Positions 1-7,601 of a DNA stretch of 7,601 nucleotides are shown here, piece by piece. The first letter of the stretch is position 1; each line of letters opens with the position of its first letter. The notes beneath the pieces are model-generated. The model did not search any database and was not told the DNA's origin. It worked only from the letters and a program-made list of their open reading frames with translations. This stretch comes from Mycobacterium sp. (lineage in GTDB: Bacteria > Actinomycetota > Actinomycetes > Mycobacteriales > Mycobacteriaceae): the NCBI GenBank assembly GCA_019246375.1, contig JAFAQO010000696.1, positions 1 through 7,601 of the forward strand, read 5' to 3'. Both the position numbers and the translations under genes were made by a program.

Positions 1-1675
1 GTTCGTGTCCGCGTTCTCCACCGTGACGCTGGGGATGCCGCTGGGTGCCACCAAGCTATATCTGTTCGGGATCTCCGTGGATCAGCAGTTCCGCACCGAG
101 TACTTGACCCGGCTGACCGATGGCGCAGCGCTACGCGACATGACCTACGCGGGCTTGCCGCCGTTCTACCCGCCGGGGTGGTTTTGGATCGGCGGGCGCA
201 TCGCGGCACTGACCGGAACACCGGGCTGGGAGATGTACAAGCCGTGGGCCATCACCTCGATCACGATCGCGGTCGCGCTGGCTCTGGTGCTGTGGTGGCG
301 GATGATTCGCTTCGAGTTCGCGCTGATCGTCACGACGGCAACAGCGGCGGTGATGCTGGCCTACAGTTCGCCCGAACCGTACTCGGCGATGATCACCGTG
401 CTGCTGCCGCCGGTGCTGATCCTGACCTGGTCGGGTCTGGGTGGTGGGAGTCGATCGGGCGGATGGGCCGCGGTGGTCGGCGCAGGGATATTCCTGGGGT
501 TTGCCGCCACCTTCTACACCCTGCTGCTGGCCTACAGCGCGTTCACCGTGGTGGTCATGACATTGGTGCTGGTGGCAAGCCGCTGGCGACGGGGTTTACG
601 CGCGGCGGCCGATCCGCTTGCCCGGCTGGCCGTCATCGTGATCATCGCGGCGGGCATCGGCGCGACCACCTGGCTGCCCTTTCTGCTGCGGGCGGCCCGC
701 GACCCGGTCAGCAACACCGGCAGCGCCTACCACTACCTGCCGGCCGATGGCGCCGAGCTGACGTTCCCGATGCTGCAGTTCACCTTGCTGGGCGCGCTGT
801 GCATGCTCGGCACGCTATGGCTGGTGATGCGGGCGCGCTCGTCCGTGCGGGCCGCCGCCCTGGCGATCGGCGTGGTTGCGGTGTACCTATGGTCGCTGCT
901 GTCTATGCTCACCACGTTGGCGCGGACCACGCTGCTGTCGTTCCGGCTGCAGCCGACGCTGACGGTGCTGCTTGCCGCCGCCGGAGCGTTCGGCTTCATC
1001 GAGCTGACTCAAGCTCTAGCCGCGCATATGCGCGGCAGCGGACGGGAGCAGGCGTGGGACCGCAGTATCGTGCCGGTGGCCATGGCGGTCGGGCTGGCTG
1101 GAGCGATCGGGTTCAGCCAGGACATTCCCGAGACGCTGCGACCGGACATCACGATCGCCTACACCGACACGGATGGCTACGGCCTGCGCGGCGACCGGCG
1201 CCCACCCAGCTCCGAGAAGTACTACCCCGCCGTCGACGCCACGATCACCCAGGTGACCGGCAAACCACGCAACGAGACCGTTGTGCTGACGGCTGACTAC
1301 AGCTTCCTGTCCTACTACCCATACTTCGGCTTCCAAGGGCTGACGTCGCACTACGCCAACCCGCTGGCCCAGTTCGACCTCCGTGCCGCCCAAATCAAAA
1401 GCTGGTCGAACCTCAAGACCGCCGATCAGTTCATCCACGCCCTGGACACGCTGCCCTGGGCGCCTCCGACGGTGTTCTTGATGCGCCGCGGCGCCGGATC
1501 GGGCTCGGGGGCCACCTACACCCTGCGACTGGCCGAAGACGTTTACCCCAACCAGCCCAACGTCCGCCGCTACACCGTCGACCTCAAGGCCGCGCTGTTC
1601 GCCGACCCCCGGTTCGTGGTGGAGAAGATCGGGCCATTCGTGCTGGCAATCCGCAAACCGACGAGGCATGACTGA
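1..1675 (+). CDS. aftA: AftA, priming arabinofuranosyltransferase (5'-truncated by window edge)
   Basis: GT-C glycosyltransferase (family GT85) of the plasma membrane. It transfers the first arabinofuranose from decaprenyl-phosphoryl-arabinose onto the galactan of arabinogalactan, making the primer that EmbA/EmbB extend. The reading frame runs from base 2 to a TGA at 1673-1675. The GTG at 5-7 is an internal Val, not the start. M. tuberculosis AftA is about 643 aa, so roughly 90-100 N-terminal residues lie upstream. Numbering from the GTG codon: the extracytoplasmic loop motif [10 protein letters not shown] (24-33, acidic D26) is the expected GT-C donor/catalytic site. Hydrophobic membrane segments alternate with short loops to about residue 370. 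A soluble, Tyr-rich extracytoplasmic C-terminal domain follows (about 372-556, including [16 protein letters not shown] at 425-440 and [16 protein letters not shown] at 512-527). Compared with recalled M. tuberculosis AftA it has small insertions near 343-353 and in a Gly/Ser stretch at 496-503. It sits immediately upstream of embC, so co-translation is likely. Identification is very secure. Confidence 0.95.
   Translation, partial: FVSAFSTVTLGMPLGATKLYLFGISVDQQFRTEYLTRLTDGAALRDMTYAGLPPFYPPGWFWIGGRIAALTGTPGWEMYKPWAITSITIAVALALVLWWRMIRFEFALIVTTATAAVMLAYSSPEPYSAMITVLLPPVLILTWSGLGGGSRSGGWAAVVGAGIFLGFAATFYTLLLAYSAFTVVVMTLVLVASRWRRGLRAAADPLARLAVIVIIAAGIGATTWLPFLLRAARDPVSNTGSAYHYLPADGAELTFPMLQFTLLGALCMLGTLWLVMRARSSVRAAALAIGVVAVYLWSLLSMLTTLARTTLLSFRLQPTLTVLLAAAGAFGFIELTQALAAHMRGSGREQAWDRSIVPVAMAVGLAGAIGFSQDIPETLRPDITIAYTDTDGYGLRGDRRPPSSEKYYPAVDATITQVTGKPRNETVVLTADYSFLSYYPYFGFQGLTSHYANPLAQFDLRAAQIKSWSNLKTADQFIHALDTLPWAPPTVFLMRRGAGSGSGATYTLRLAEDVYPNQPNVRRYTVDLKAALFADPRFVVEKIGPFVLAIRKPTRHD
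1661..1666 (+). promoter_or_regulatory. Ribosome binding site for embC inside the aftA 3' end
   Basis: ACGAGG, with a GAGG core at 1663-1666, lies 8 nt before the embC ATG at 1675 and within the last codons of aftA. This supports ATG 1675 as the start. The nearby ATG at 1668 is in another frame and too close to this element. Because the aftA TGA and embC ATG share base 1675 (TGATG), ribosomes finishing aftA could re-initiate on embC. Confidence 0.65.
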
Positions 1676-4600
1676 TGGCAACCGAAACCACACATAGTCG
1701 GCAATTACCATCTACCTCCGTGACCGCCGCGCAGGCGAATGCCCAAACCGCCCTGGTCGGCACGACCACCGAGGACGACCGGACCACCCGAAACTACCGG
1801 GTCGCCCGGATCGTCGCCGTCGTCGCCGGCCTGCTCGGGGCATTGCTGGCAGTCGCCACGCCGCTGTTGCCGGTCAAGCAGACCACCGCCGAACTGAACT
1901 GGCCGCAAAACGGCGTCTTCGACAGCGTGGAGGCGCCGCTGATCGGCTACGTCGCCACCGACCTCAACATCAGCATCCCCTGCCAGGCCGCCGCCGGACT
2001 GGCGGGACCGCAGGACAGCAGCAAGACCGTGCTGCTGTCGACGGTGCCCAAGCAGGCACCGAAGGCCGTCGATCGCGGACTGCTGATCGAACGCGTCAAC
2101 GACGACCTGGTGGTCGTGGTGCGCAACACACCGGTGGTGGTGGCGCCGCTCAGCCAGGTACTCAGCCCCGCCTGCCAGCGCCTGACCTTCACCGCGCACG
2201 CCGACAAGGTCACCGGTGAGTTCGTCGGACTGACCCAGGGCCCTCACGCCGATCACCCCGGCGCGCCGCTGCGCGGCGAGCGTGGCGGATACGACTTCCG
2301 CCCGCAGATCGTCGGGGTGTTCACTGACCTGTCTGGACCGGCGCCACCAGGGCTGAGGTTTTCGGCAACCGTCGACACTCGCTACAGCAGTGCCCCCACA
2401 CCGCTGAAGATGGCCGCGATGATCCTCGGGGTGGCGCTGACCGTCACCGCGCTCGTCGCGCTGCACATCCTCGACCGCGCCGACGGGATCCGCCATCGCC
2501 GCTTCCTGCCTCCCCGCTGGTGGTCGATCAGCGTGCTGGACGTCCTGGTCACCGGGGTACTGGTGTGGTGGCAATTCGTCGGCGCCAACACCGCCGACGA
2601 CGGCTACATCCTGACCATGACTCGGGTCTCCGAGCACGCCGGTTATATGGCGAACTACTACCGCTGGTTCGGCACCCCGGAGGCGCCATTCGGCTGGTAC
2701 TACGACCTGCTGGCGCTGTGGGCCCACGTCACCACGGCCAGCATCTGGATGCGGCTGCCGACGTTGATGATGGCGCTGACCTGCTGGTGGCTGATCAGCC
2801 GTGAAGTCATCCCCCGGCTGGGTCACGCCGTCAAGCACAGCCGCGCCGCGGCGTGGACGGCGGCGGGCATGTTCCTGGCGTCCTGGCTGCCGCTAAACAA
2901 CGGCCTGCGGCCCGAGCCGATCATCGCCCTGGGCATCTTGCTGACCTGGTGTTCGGTGGAGCGGGCAGTGGCCACCAGTCGGCTGCTGCCGTTGGCGATT
3001 GCCTGCATCACCGGTGCGCTGACCCTGTTCTCGGGGCCGACGGGTATCGCGTCGATCGGCGCGGTGTTGGTTGCGATCGGGCCACTGCGAACCATCGTGC
3101 ACCGCCGCTCCAAACGCTTCGGCGTGCTGCCGCTGCTGGCGCCGATCCTGTCCGCAGTGACGGTCACCGCGATCCTGATTTTCCGAGACCAGACCTTCGC
3201 CGGTGAGATGCAGGCCAGCATGCTCAAGCGTGCCGTGGGACCCAGCCTGAGCTGGTTCGACGAGCACATCCGCTACGAGCGACTGTTCATGGCCAGCCCC
3301 GACGGCTCAGTCGCCCGCCGCTTCGCGGTGCTCGCGTTGGTCGTCGCGCTCGCGGTGTCGGTCGCAATGTCGTTGCGGAAAGGCCGAATTCCGGGTACCG
3401 CCGCCGGGCCTACCCGCCGCATCATCGGCATCACGATCATCTCGTTCATCGCGATGATGTTCACCCCGACCAAGTGGACACACCACTTCGGGGTGTTCGC
3501 CGGGTTGGCCGGTTCACTGGGCGCACTGGCCGCGGTCGCCGTGACAGCTGCGGCGATGCGTTCGCGGCGCAACCGTACGATGTTCGCAGCTTTGGTGCTG
3601 TTCGTGACGGCGCTGTCGTTCGCCAGCGTCAACGGCTGGTGGTACGTGTCGAATTTCGGTGTGCCATGGTCGAATTCATTCCCAGAGTGGAAATTCGGCT
3701 TCACCACCATACTGCTCGGACTCACGGTGCTCACCCTCTTGGCGGCGGCGTGGTTCCACTTCGTCAACGACGGCTCGGGCAAACCATCCCGGCGCGAATC
3801 CCGTCTCGTGGGAATCACCCAGTCGCCGTTGGCGATTGCCGCATGGCTTCTGGTGTTTTTCGAAGTGCTCTCGCTGACCTTGGCGATGACCGATCAGTAC
3901 CCGGCCTGGTCGGTTGGCCGTTCGAATCTCCAGGCATTGACCGGTAAGACATGCGGGATGGCCGACGACGTGCTGGTGGAGCCCGACCCCAACGCCGGCA
4001 TGCTGGCTCCGGTCGGGGTGGCGGCGAAGGATGCGCTGGGTGCCGGCTATGCCGATGGTTTCGACCCCAATGGTGTCCCGGCCGACGTCAGAGCCGACCC
4101 GGTGATGGAACGCCCCGGCGATCGCAGCTTCCTCGACACTGACGCGACGGTTACCAGCAGCGAGGCCGGCACCGAGGGCGGCACCACCGCTGCACCGGGA
4201 ATCAATGGGTCGCGGGCTCGGCTGCCCTACAACCTGGATCCGGGCCGCACACCGGTAATGGGCAGCTGGCGCTCCGGTGTTCAGGTGCCGGCGGTGCTGC
4301 GGTCGGCCTGGTACCGGCTGCCGCCGCGAGACAAGGCCCGACCGCTGCTTGTGGTGTCGGCAGCGGGCCGGTTCAACGCCGGCGAGGTGCAGGTGCAGTG
4401 GGCCGGCGACGACGGCCGGCCCACCGGCACGACGGGCTTCGCTGACGTCGGGGCGGCGCCGGCCTGGCGTAACCTGCGCGCGCCGCTGGCAGCGGTGCCC
4501 CGCAACGCCACCCAGGTCCGGGTGGTCGCCCGCGACGACGACCTGGCGCCCCAGCACTGGATCGCGCTCACGCCGCCGCGAATACCGCACCTGCGCCCAC

Positions 4601-4971
4601 TGCAGGATGTCGTCGGCTCCAAGGATCCGGTGCTACTGGACTGGTTGGTCGGCCTGGCATTTCCCTGCCAGCGACCGTTCGGCCATCGCAACGGCCTCAT
4701 CGAGGCGCCGAAGTGGCGGATCCTGCCGGACCGCTTCGGCGCCGAGGCCAACTCCCCGGTGATGGACAACAACGGCGGCGGCCCGCTGGGCATCACTGAA
4801 CTGCTGGTCCGCGCCACCACCGTGCCGACCTATCTCAAGGACGACTGGTCCCGCGACTGGGGCGCGTTGCAGCAGCTGACGCCGTATTACCCGAACGCGG
4901 CGCCGGCCCGGCTGGACCTTGGTTCGGCAACCCGCAGCGGCCTGTGGAGCCCGGCGCCGCTGCGGCACTAA
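1675..4971 (+). CDS. embC: EmbC, arabinosyltransferase for lipoarabinomannan arabinan (ethambutol target)
   Basis: Polytopic GT-C arabinosyltransferase (GT53) that extends the alpha-1,5 arabinan of lipoarabinomannan from DPA, working as a homodimer outside the plasma membrane. Full length: 1098 aa against 1094 in M. tuberculosis. Order of parts: variable cytosolic tail 1-42; first membrane helix about 44-66; extracytoplasmic jelly-roll-like domain about 67-243 with C103 and C167; multi-helix membrane core about 245-735; C-terminal carbohydrate-binding domain about 745-1098. The catalytic loop has the D308-D309-G-Y motif, M315 (equivalent to ethambutol-resistance position EmbB M306) and E336 (equivalent to EmbB E327). 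MFTPTKW lies at 595-601. In the C-terminal domain, W879 and W990 match the sugar-binding Trp pair of M. tuberculosis EmbC (W868, W985), and C760 and C998 match its disulfide. Start choice: ATG overlapping the aftA stop, preceded by GAGG, and giving the family MATE- N-terminus. Distinguished from EmbA/EmbB by overall sequence and by gene position. Confidence 0.97.
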   Translation: MATETTHSRQLPSTSVTAAQANAQTALVGTTTEDDRTTRNYRVARIVAVVAGLLGALLAVATPLLPVKQTTAELNWPQNGVFDSVEAPLIGYVATDLNISIPCQAAAGLAGPQDSSKTVLLSTVPKQAPKAVDRGLLIERVNDDLVVVVRNTPVVVAPLSQVLSPACQRLTFTAHADKVTGEFVGLTQGPHADHPGAPLRGERGGYDFRPQIVGVFTDLSGPAPPGLRFSATVDTRYSSAPTPLKMAAMILGVALTVTALVALHILDRADGIRHRRFLPPRWWSISVLDVLVTGVLVWWQFVGANTADDGYILTMTRVSEHAGYMANYYRWFGTPEAPFGWYYDLLALWAHVTTASIWMRLPTLMMALTCWWLISREVIPRLGHAVKHSRAAAWTAAGMFLASWLPLNNGLRPEPIIALGILLTWCSVERAVATSRLLPLAIACITGALTLFSGPTGIASIGAVLVAIGPLRTIVHRRSKRFGVLPLLAPILSAVTVTAILIFRDQTFAGEMQASMLKRAVGPSLSWFDEHIRYERLFMASPDGSVARRFAVLALVVALAVSVAMSLRKGRIPGTAAGPTRRIIGITIISFIAMMFTPTKWTHHFGVFAGLAGSLGALAAVAVTAAAMRSRRNRTMFAALVLFVTALSFASVNGWWYVSNFGVPWSNSFPEWKFGFTTILLGLTVLTLLAAAWFHFVNDGSGKPSRRESRLVGITQSPLAIAAWLLVFFEVLSLTLAMTDQYPAWSVGRSNLQALTGKTCGMADDVLVEPDPNAGMLAPVGVAAKDALGAGYADGFDPNGVPADVRADPVMERPGDRSFLDTDATVTSSEAGTEGGTTAAPGINGSRARLPYNLDPGRTPVMGSWRSGVQVPAVLRSAWYRLPPRDKARPLLVVSAAGRFNAGEVQVQWAGDDGRPTGTTGFADVGAAPAWRNLRAPLAAVPRNATQVRVVARDDDLAPQHWIALTPPRIPHLRPLQDVVGSKDPVLLDWLVGLAFPCQRPFGHRNGLIEAPKWRILPDRFGAEANSPVMDNNGGGPLGITELLVRATTVPTYLKDDWSRDWGALQQLTPYYPNAAPARLDLGSATRSGLWSPAPLRH

Positions 4972-5038
4972 ATTGGGCACTAGTTAGTCACGCCGATCCT
5001 GTGGTCACGACTCAATCGCCAGGCCAGGTAGCCCCCGC

Positions 5039-5049
5039 CACGCGGCGTG
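5039..5049. repeat. 11-bp palindrome, possible operator
   Basis: CACGC-G-GCGTG is a perfect 5+1+5 inverted repeat, 42 to 52 bases before the embA start codon and just upstream of where a -35 element would lie. Its one-base centre makes it a poor RNA hairpin but a plausible site for a dimeric DNA-binding protein. EmbR is the regulator known to act on emb genes, but I cannot assign this site to it. Chance occurrence in GC-rich DNA is a real alternative. Confidence 0.3.
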
Positions 5050-5076
5050 CATCGTCGCCGGACCAAAAACGTCGCA

Positions 5077-5082
5077 TACGAT
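5077..5082 (+). promoter_or_regulatory. Candidate SigA-type -10 element of embA
   Basis: TACGAT matches the mycobacterial TANNNT -10 consensus and lies at -14 to -9 relative to the embA GTG. A transcript would start about 7-9 nt downstream, at or next to the first base of the GTG, so the mRNA would be leaderless. There is no purine-rich ribosome binding site before the GTG (the preceding bases are GAGCCTC), which agrees with this. No convincing TTGACA-like -35 is present at 16-18 bp spacing. In M. tuberculosis, the embA upstream mutations linked to ethambutol resistance fall about 8 to 16 bases before the start, the same interval. Confidence 0.55.
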
Positions 5083-5090
5083 CGAGCCTC

Positions 5091-7601
5091 GTGCCCCACG
5101 ACGGTAATCAGCGATCGACGCAGCAGATCGCGCGGCTCGTCGCCGTCGTCGCCGGAATCGCCGGCCTGCTGCTGTGCATCATGGTCCCCCTGCTTCCGGT
5201 GAAGCAGACCACCGCAACGATCCTCTGGCCGCAGGGCAGCACAGCTGATGGGCACGTCGCCGGCATCACCGCTCCGCTGGTGTCCGGCGCGCCGCGGGCC
5301 ATTGACGTCTCGATCCCGTGCACGGCGATCGCCACCTTGCCCGCCGCCGGCGGACTGGTGCTGTCGACCTTGCCGGCCGACGGGTTCGAGACCGGCAAAA
5401 GCGGGCTGTTCGTCCGCGCCAATAAAGACGCGGTTGTCGTCGCGTTCCGGGACTCGGTGGCCACGGTGGCGCCCCGACCGGCGGTCGCTGCTGGGGCCTG
5501 CAGCGTCTTGCACATCTGGGCTAACGCCCGCGGCGCCGGTGCCGACTTCGTCGGCATCCCCGGTGCCACCGGAACGCTCGCCCGCGAGAAGAAGCCCCAA
5601 GTCGGCGGGATTTTCACCGACCTCAAGGTGCCCAGGCAGCCGGGGTTGTCGGCCCGCATCGACGTCGACACTCGGTTCATCACCGCGCCGTCGCTCCTGA
5701 AGAAGGTCGTGTTAGTCCTGGGTGCGCTGTCAGTGTTCACCGCGATCGCCGCGCTGGCGGCCCTGGACCGTCGATCCGGCCATCGACTACCTCGCGCCTG
5801 GCCTCCCCTGATTGCCCGGCTCCTCCCCGGGCCGCTACACGGCCCGCATCGTCGCCGGGCGAACTGGTGGCGGGTAGGCACCGCGACGTGGCTGGCCGAC
5901 GCGGGTGTGGTCGCGACGCTGCTGGTATGGCATGTCATTGGTGCCACCTCATCCGACGACGGCTACAACCTGACCATCGCCCGAGTCACGCCGAAAGCCG
6001 GCTACGTCGCCAACTACTACCGCTACTTCGGCACCACGGACGCGCCGTTCGACTGGTATCTCCGGATGCTGTCCAAGCTGGCGTCGGTGAGCACGGACGG
6101 CGTGTGGATGCGGCTGCCGGCCACGCTGGCCGGGATCGGGTGCTGGCTGCTCACCAGTCATTGGGTGCTGCGGCGACTGGGACCGGCCAGGGGCGGCCTC
6201 GCGGCCAACCGGGTTGCGGTGTTCACCGCGGGCGCGGTGTTCCTGGCCGCGTGGCTGCCGTTCAACAACGGCCTGCGGCCCGAGCCGCTGATCGCGCTGG
6301 GCGTGCTGGTCACCTGGGTGCTGGTGGAGCGGGCCATCGCGAGGCGAGCGCTGGCTCCCGCCGCGGTCGCGATCGTGGTGGCGATGCTCACCACGACTCT
6401 GGCGCCGCAGGGATTGATCGCCGTCGCCGCGTTGCTGACAGGGGCGCGGGCCATCGCGCGGGTAATCCGGCGGCGCCAGGCCACCGACGGGTTGCTGGCC
6501 CCGCTGGCGGTGCTGGCGGCATCGCTGTCGCTGATCACCGTGGTGGTGTTCCGCAGCCAGACGCTGGCGACCGTCGCCGAGTCCGCCCGGATCAAGTACA
6601 AGGTCGGCCCGACGATCGCGTGGTACCAGGACTTCTTGCGCTACTACTTCCTGACGGTGGAAAAAAACGCCGAGGGCTCGATGTCGCGGCGATTCGCCGT
6701 GCTGGTGCTGCTGCTGTGCCTGTTCGGGATGCTGGTGGTCTTGCTGCGGCGCGGCAGCGTGCCTGGAGTGGCCAGCGGCCCGGCGTGGCGATTGATCGGC
6801 ACCACCGCGGCGGGCCTGCTGCTGCTCATGTTCACGCCTACCAAGTGGGCCGTGCAGTTCGGGGCCTTCGCCGGCCTTACCGGTGCCCTGGGCGCGGTCA
6901 CCGCGTTCACGGTCGCCCGGATCGGGCTGCACACCCGCCGCAACCTGACGCTTTACGTGACCGCCCTACTCTTCCTGCTGGCCTGGGCGACCTCGGGCGT
7001 CAACGGCTGGTTCGACGTCAACAACTACGGCGTCCCGTGGTACGACATCCCGCCCGTCATCGCCAGCCACCCGGTGACGTCGATGTTCCTGACGCTGTCA
7101 ATCCTCACCGGACTGCTGGCCGCCTGGCAGCACTTCCGCATGGACTACGCCGGGCACACCGAAGTCGAAGACAACCGGCGCAATCGCGTGCTGGCCTCAA
7201 CCCCGCTGCTGGTCGTGGCGACGATCATGGTCCTCGGCGAAGTCGCCTCACTGGCCAAGGGCGCGGTGTTCCGCTACCCGGAGTACACCACCGGCAAGGC
7301 CAACCTCGCCGCGGTCACATCCGGGCTTTCGCCGGCCAGCTGCGCCATGGCCGACGACGTGCTGGCCGAGCCCGACCCCAATGCCGGCATGCTGCAACCG
7401 GTTCCGGGTCAGCAATTCGGGTCCGCCGGCCCGCTCGGGGGGATCAACCCCGTCGGCTTCAAACCCGACGGCGTGGGCGATGACCTGAGGTCCTACCCGG
7501 TGGTGAGCAAACCGGGGGTGGTGAATTCCGACGCGTCACCCAACAAAGCCAACGCCACCATGAGTGTCTCAGGGGGCACGGCCGGCGGGAAAGGCACGGT
7601 C
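5091..7601 (+). CDS. embA: EmbA, arabinogalactan arabinosyltransferase (3'-truncated by window edge)
   Basis: GT-C arabinosyltransferase (GT53) that forms a heterodimer with EmbB and builds the branched terminal arabinan of arabinogalactan from DPA. GTG start at 5091 gives MPHDGN, the family N-terminus. No upstream in-frame start exists in the intergenic region. The frame is open for 837 codons to the window end; M. tuberculosis EmbA has 1094, so roughly 257 residues are missing. Parts: first membrane helix about 17-37; extracytoplasmic domain about 38-203 with C77 and C137; second helix about 206-225; an Arg/Pro-rich cytosolic loop 226-262; third helix about 266-285; catalytic D289-D290-G-Y; I296 where EmbB has M306; D317 where EmbB has E327; NNGLRPEP at 392-399; MFTPTKW at 580-586; start of the carbohydrate-binding domain near C751. 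An internal A7 run (6661-6667) stays in frame as Glu-Lys-Asn. Paralog of the adjacent embC. Confidence 0.96.
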   Translation, partial: MPHDGNQRSTQQIARLVAVVAGIAGLLLCIMVPLLPVKQTTATILWPQGSTADGHVAGITAPLVSGAPRAIDVSIPCTAIATLPAAGGLVLSTLPADGFETGKSGLFVRANKDAVVVAFRDSVATVAPRPAVAAGACSVLHIWANARGAGADFVGIPGATGTLAREKKPQVGGIFTDLKVPRQPGLSARIDVDTRFITAPSLLKKVVLVLGALSVFTAIAALAALDRRSGHRLPRAWPPLIARLLPGPLHGPHRRRANWWRVGTATWLADAGVVATLLVWHVIGATSSDDGYNLTIARVTPKAGYVANYYRYFGTTDAPFDWYLRMLSKLASVSTDGVWMRLPATLAGIGCWLLTSHWVLRRLGPARGGLAANRVAVFTAGAVFLAAWLPFNNGLRPEPLIALGVLVTWVLVERAIARRALAPAAVAIVVAMLTTTLAPQGLIAVAALLTGARAIARVIRRRQATDGLLAPLAVLAASLSLITVVVFRSQTLATVAESARIKYKVGPTIAWYQDFLRYYFLTVEKNAEGSMSRRFAVLVLLLCLFGMLVVLLRRGSVPGVASGPAWRLIGTTAAGLLLLMFTPTKWAVQFGAFAGLTGALGAVTAFTVARIGLHTRRNLTLYVTALLFLLAWATSGVNGWFDVNNYGVPWYDIPPVIASHPVTSMFLTLSILTGLLAAWQHFRMDYAGHTEVEDNRRNRVLASTPLLVVATIMVLGEVASLAKGAVFRYPEYTTGKANLAAVTSGLSPASCAMADDVLAEPDPNAGMLQPVPGQQFGSAGPLGGINPVGFKPDGVGDDLRSYPVVSKPGVVNSDASPNKANATMSVSGGTAGGKGTV

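Larger units (their letters stand above)
4972..5090 (+). promoter_or_regulatory. embC-embA intergenic region (119 bp)
   Basis: The only non-coding stretch in the window. It holds an 11-bp palindrome (5039-5049), a short A-run (5065-5069) and a candidate -10 element (5077-5082) close to embA. I see no strong stem followed by a T-run after the embC stop, so intrinsic termination is not evident and read-through from aftA-embC into embA remains possible. In M. tuberculosis the corresponding region carries a promoter for embA-embB, and mutations just before the embA start raise ethambutol resistance. As I recall it, the gap there is somewhat shorter (about 85 bp). Confidence 0.7.

Noticed and set aside
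5..7. GTG at the left edge as the aftA start
   Set aside because: The frame is open through base 2, and the AftA family has about 100 more N-terminal residues before the GISVDQQF region, so this GTG is an internal Val.
178..1296. 372-codon + strand frame inside aftA
   Set aside because: Out-of-frame shadow of aftA; Arg/Gly/His-rich with no hydrophobic segments, while the aftA frame gives a coherent membrane protein.
1705..2838. 377-codon antisense open frame over embC
   Set aside because: Its product is Gln/Gly/Asp/Arg-rich, typical of the reverse complement of a high-GC gene, with no recognisable domain. Similar antisense frames at 3676-4590, 5108-5947 and 5949-6932 are rejected for the same reason.
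4979..4984. ACTAGT palindrome just after the embC stop
   Set aside because: A six-base palindrome with no further dyad or T-run; too short to be a terminator or operator on its own.
4980..5600. 206-codon antisense open frame crossing the embC-embA gap
   Set aside because: Mostly the complement of embA coding sequence with compositionally biased product; no promoter or ribosome site seen for it.
5867..7483. 538-codon + strand open frame overlapping embA
   Set aside because: It is out of frame with embA, its product is a low-complexity Arg/Gly/Ala/His-rich sequence with no membrane segments, and embA in frame 5091 matches a known family throughout. It is a GC-rich shadow.
1..7601. An undescribed system, defence island or mobile element
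   Set aside because: All but 119 bases are explained by three well-known cell-wall arabinosyltransferase genes in their usual order, with no integrase, transposase, direct repeats or compositional break.

Overview
This window is a stretch of mycobacterial core genome: part of the arabinan-biosynthesis (emb) locus. The evidence is the high-GC coding style and the gene order aftA-embC-embA, with each protein close, as I remember them, to M. tuberculosis AftA (Rv3792), EmbC (Rv3793) and EmbA (Rv3794). It is not M. tuberculosis itself: substitutions and indels are spread throughout. I cannot name the species from this fragment.

Layout, all on the + strand. Bases 1-1675 hold the last ~557 codons of aftA, whose start lies outside the window. 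embC (1675-4971, 1098 aa) is complete and shares one base with the aftA stop codon. A 119-bp intergenic region (4972-5090) follows, carrying an 11-bp palindrome and a mycobacterial -10 hexamer placed so that embA could be transcribed as a leaderless mRNA. embA begins with GTG at 5091 and runs open off the window end (837 codons, about three quarters of the gene). embB would be expected just beyond the right edge.

The three products act on the outer side of the plasma membrane and use decaprenyl-phosphoryl-arabinofuranose (DPA) as donor. AftA places the first arabinose on the galactan of arabinogalactan. EmbA, paired with EmbB, extends and branches that arabinan. EmbC extends the arabinan of lipoarabinomannan. 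EmbB and EmbC are the targets of ethambutol. All three genes look intact where visible, and GT-C acidic motifs are present at the expected positions.

I found no mobile element, RNA gene, CRISPR array or novel system. The points most worth a second look are the embA promoter and palindrome, an Asp in EmbA where EmbB and EmbC have a functional Glu, lineage-specific indels in EmbC, and short near-identical DNA blocks between the embC and embA paralogs. Comparisons with M. tuberculosis proteins rest on recalled sequences, not on a search.
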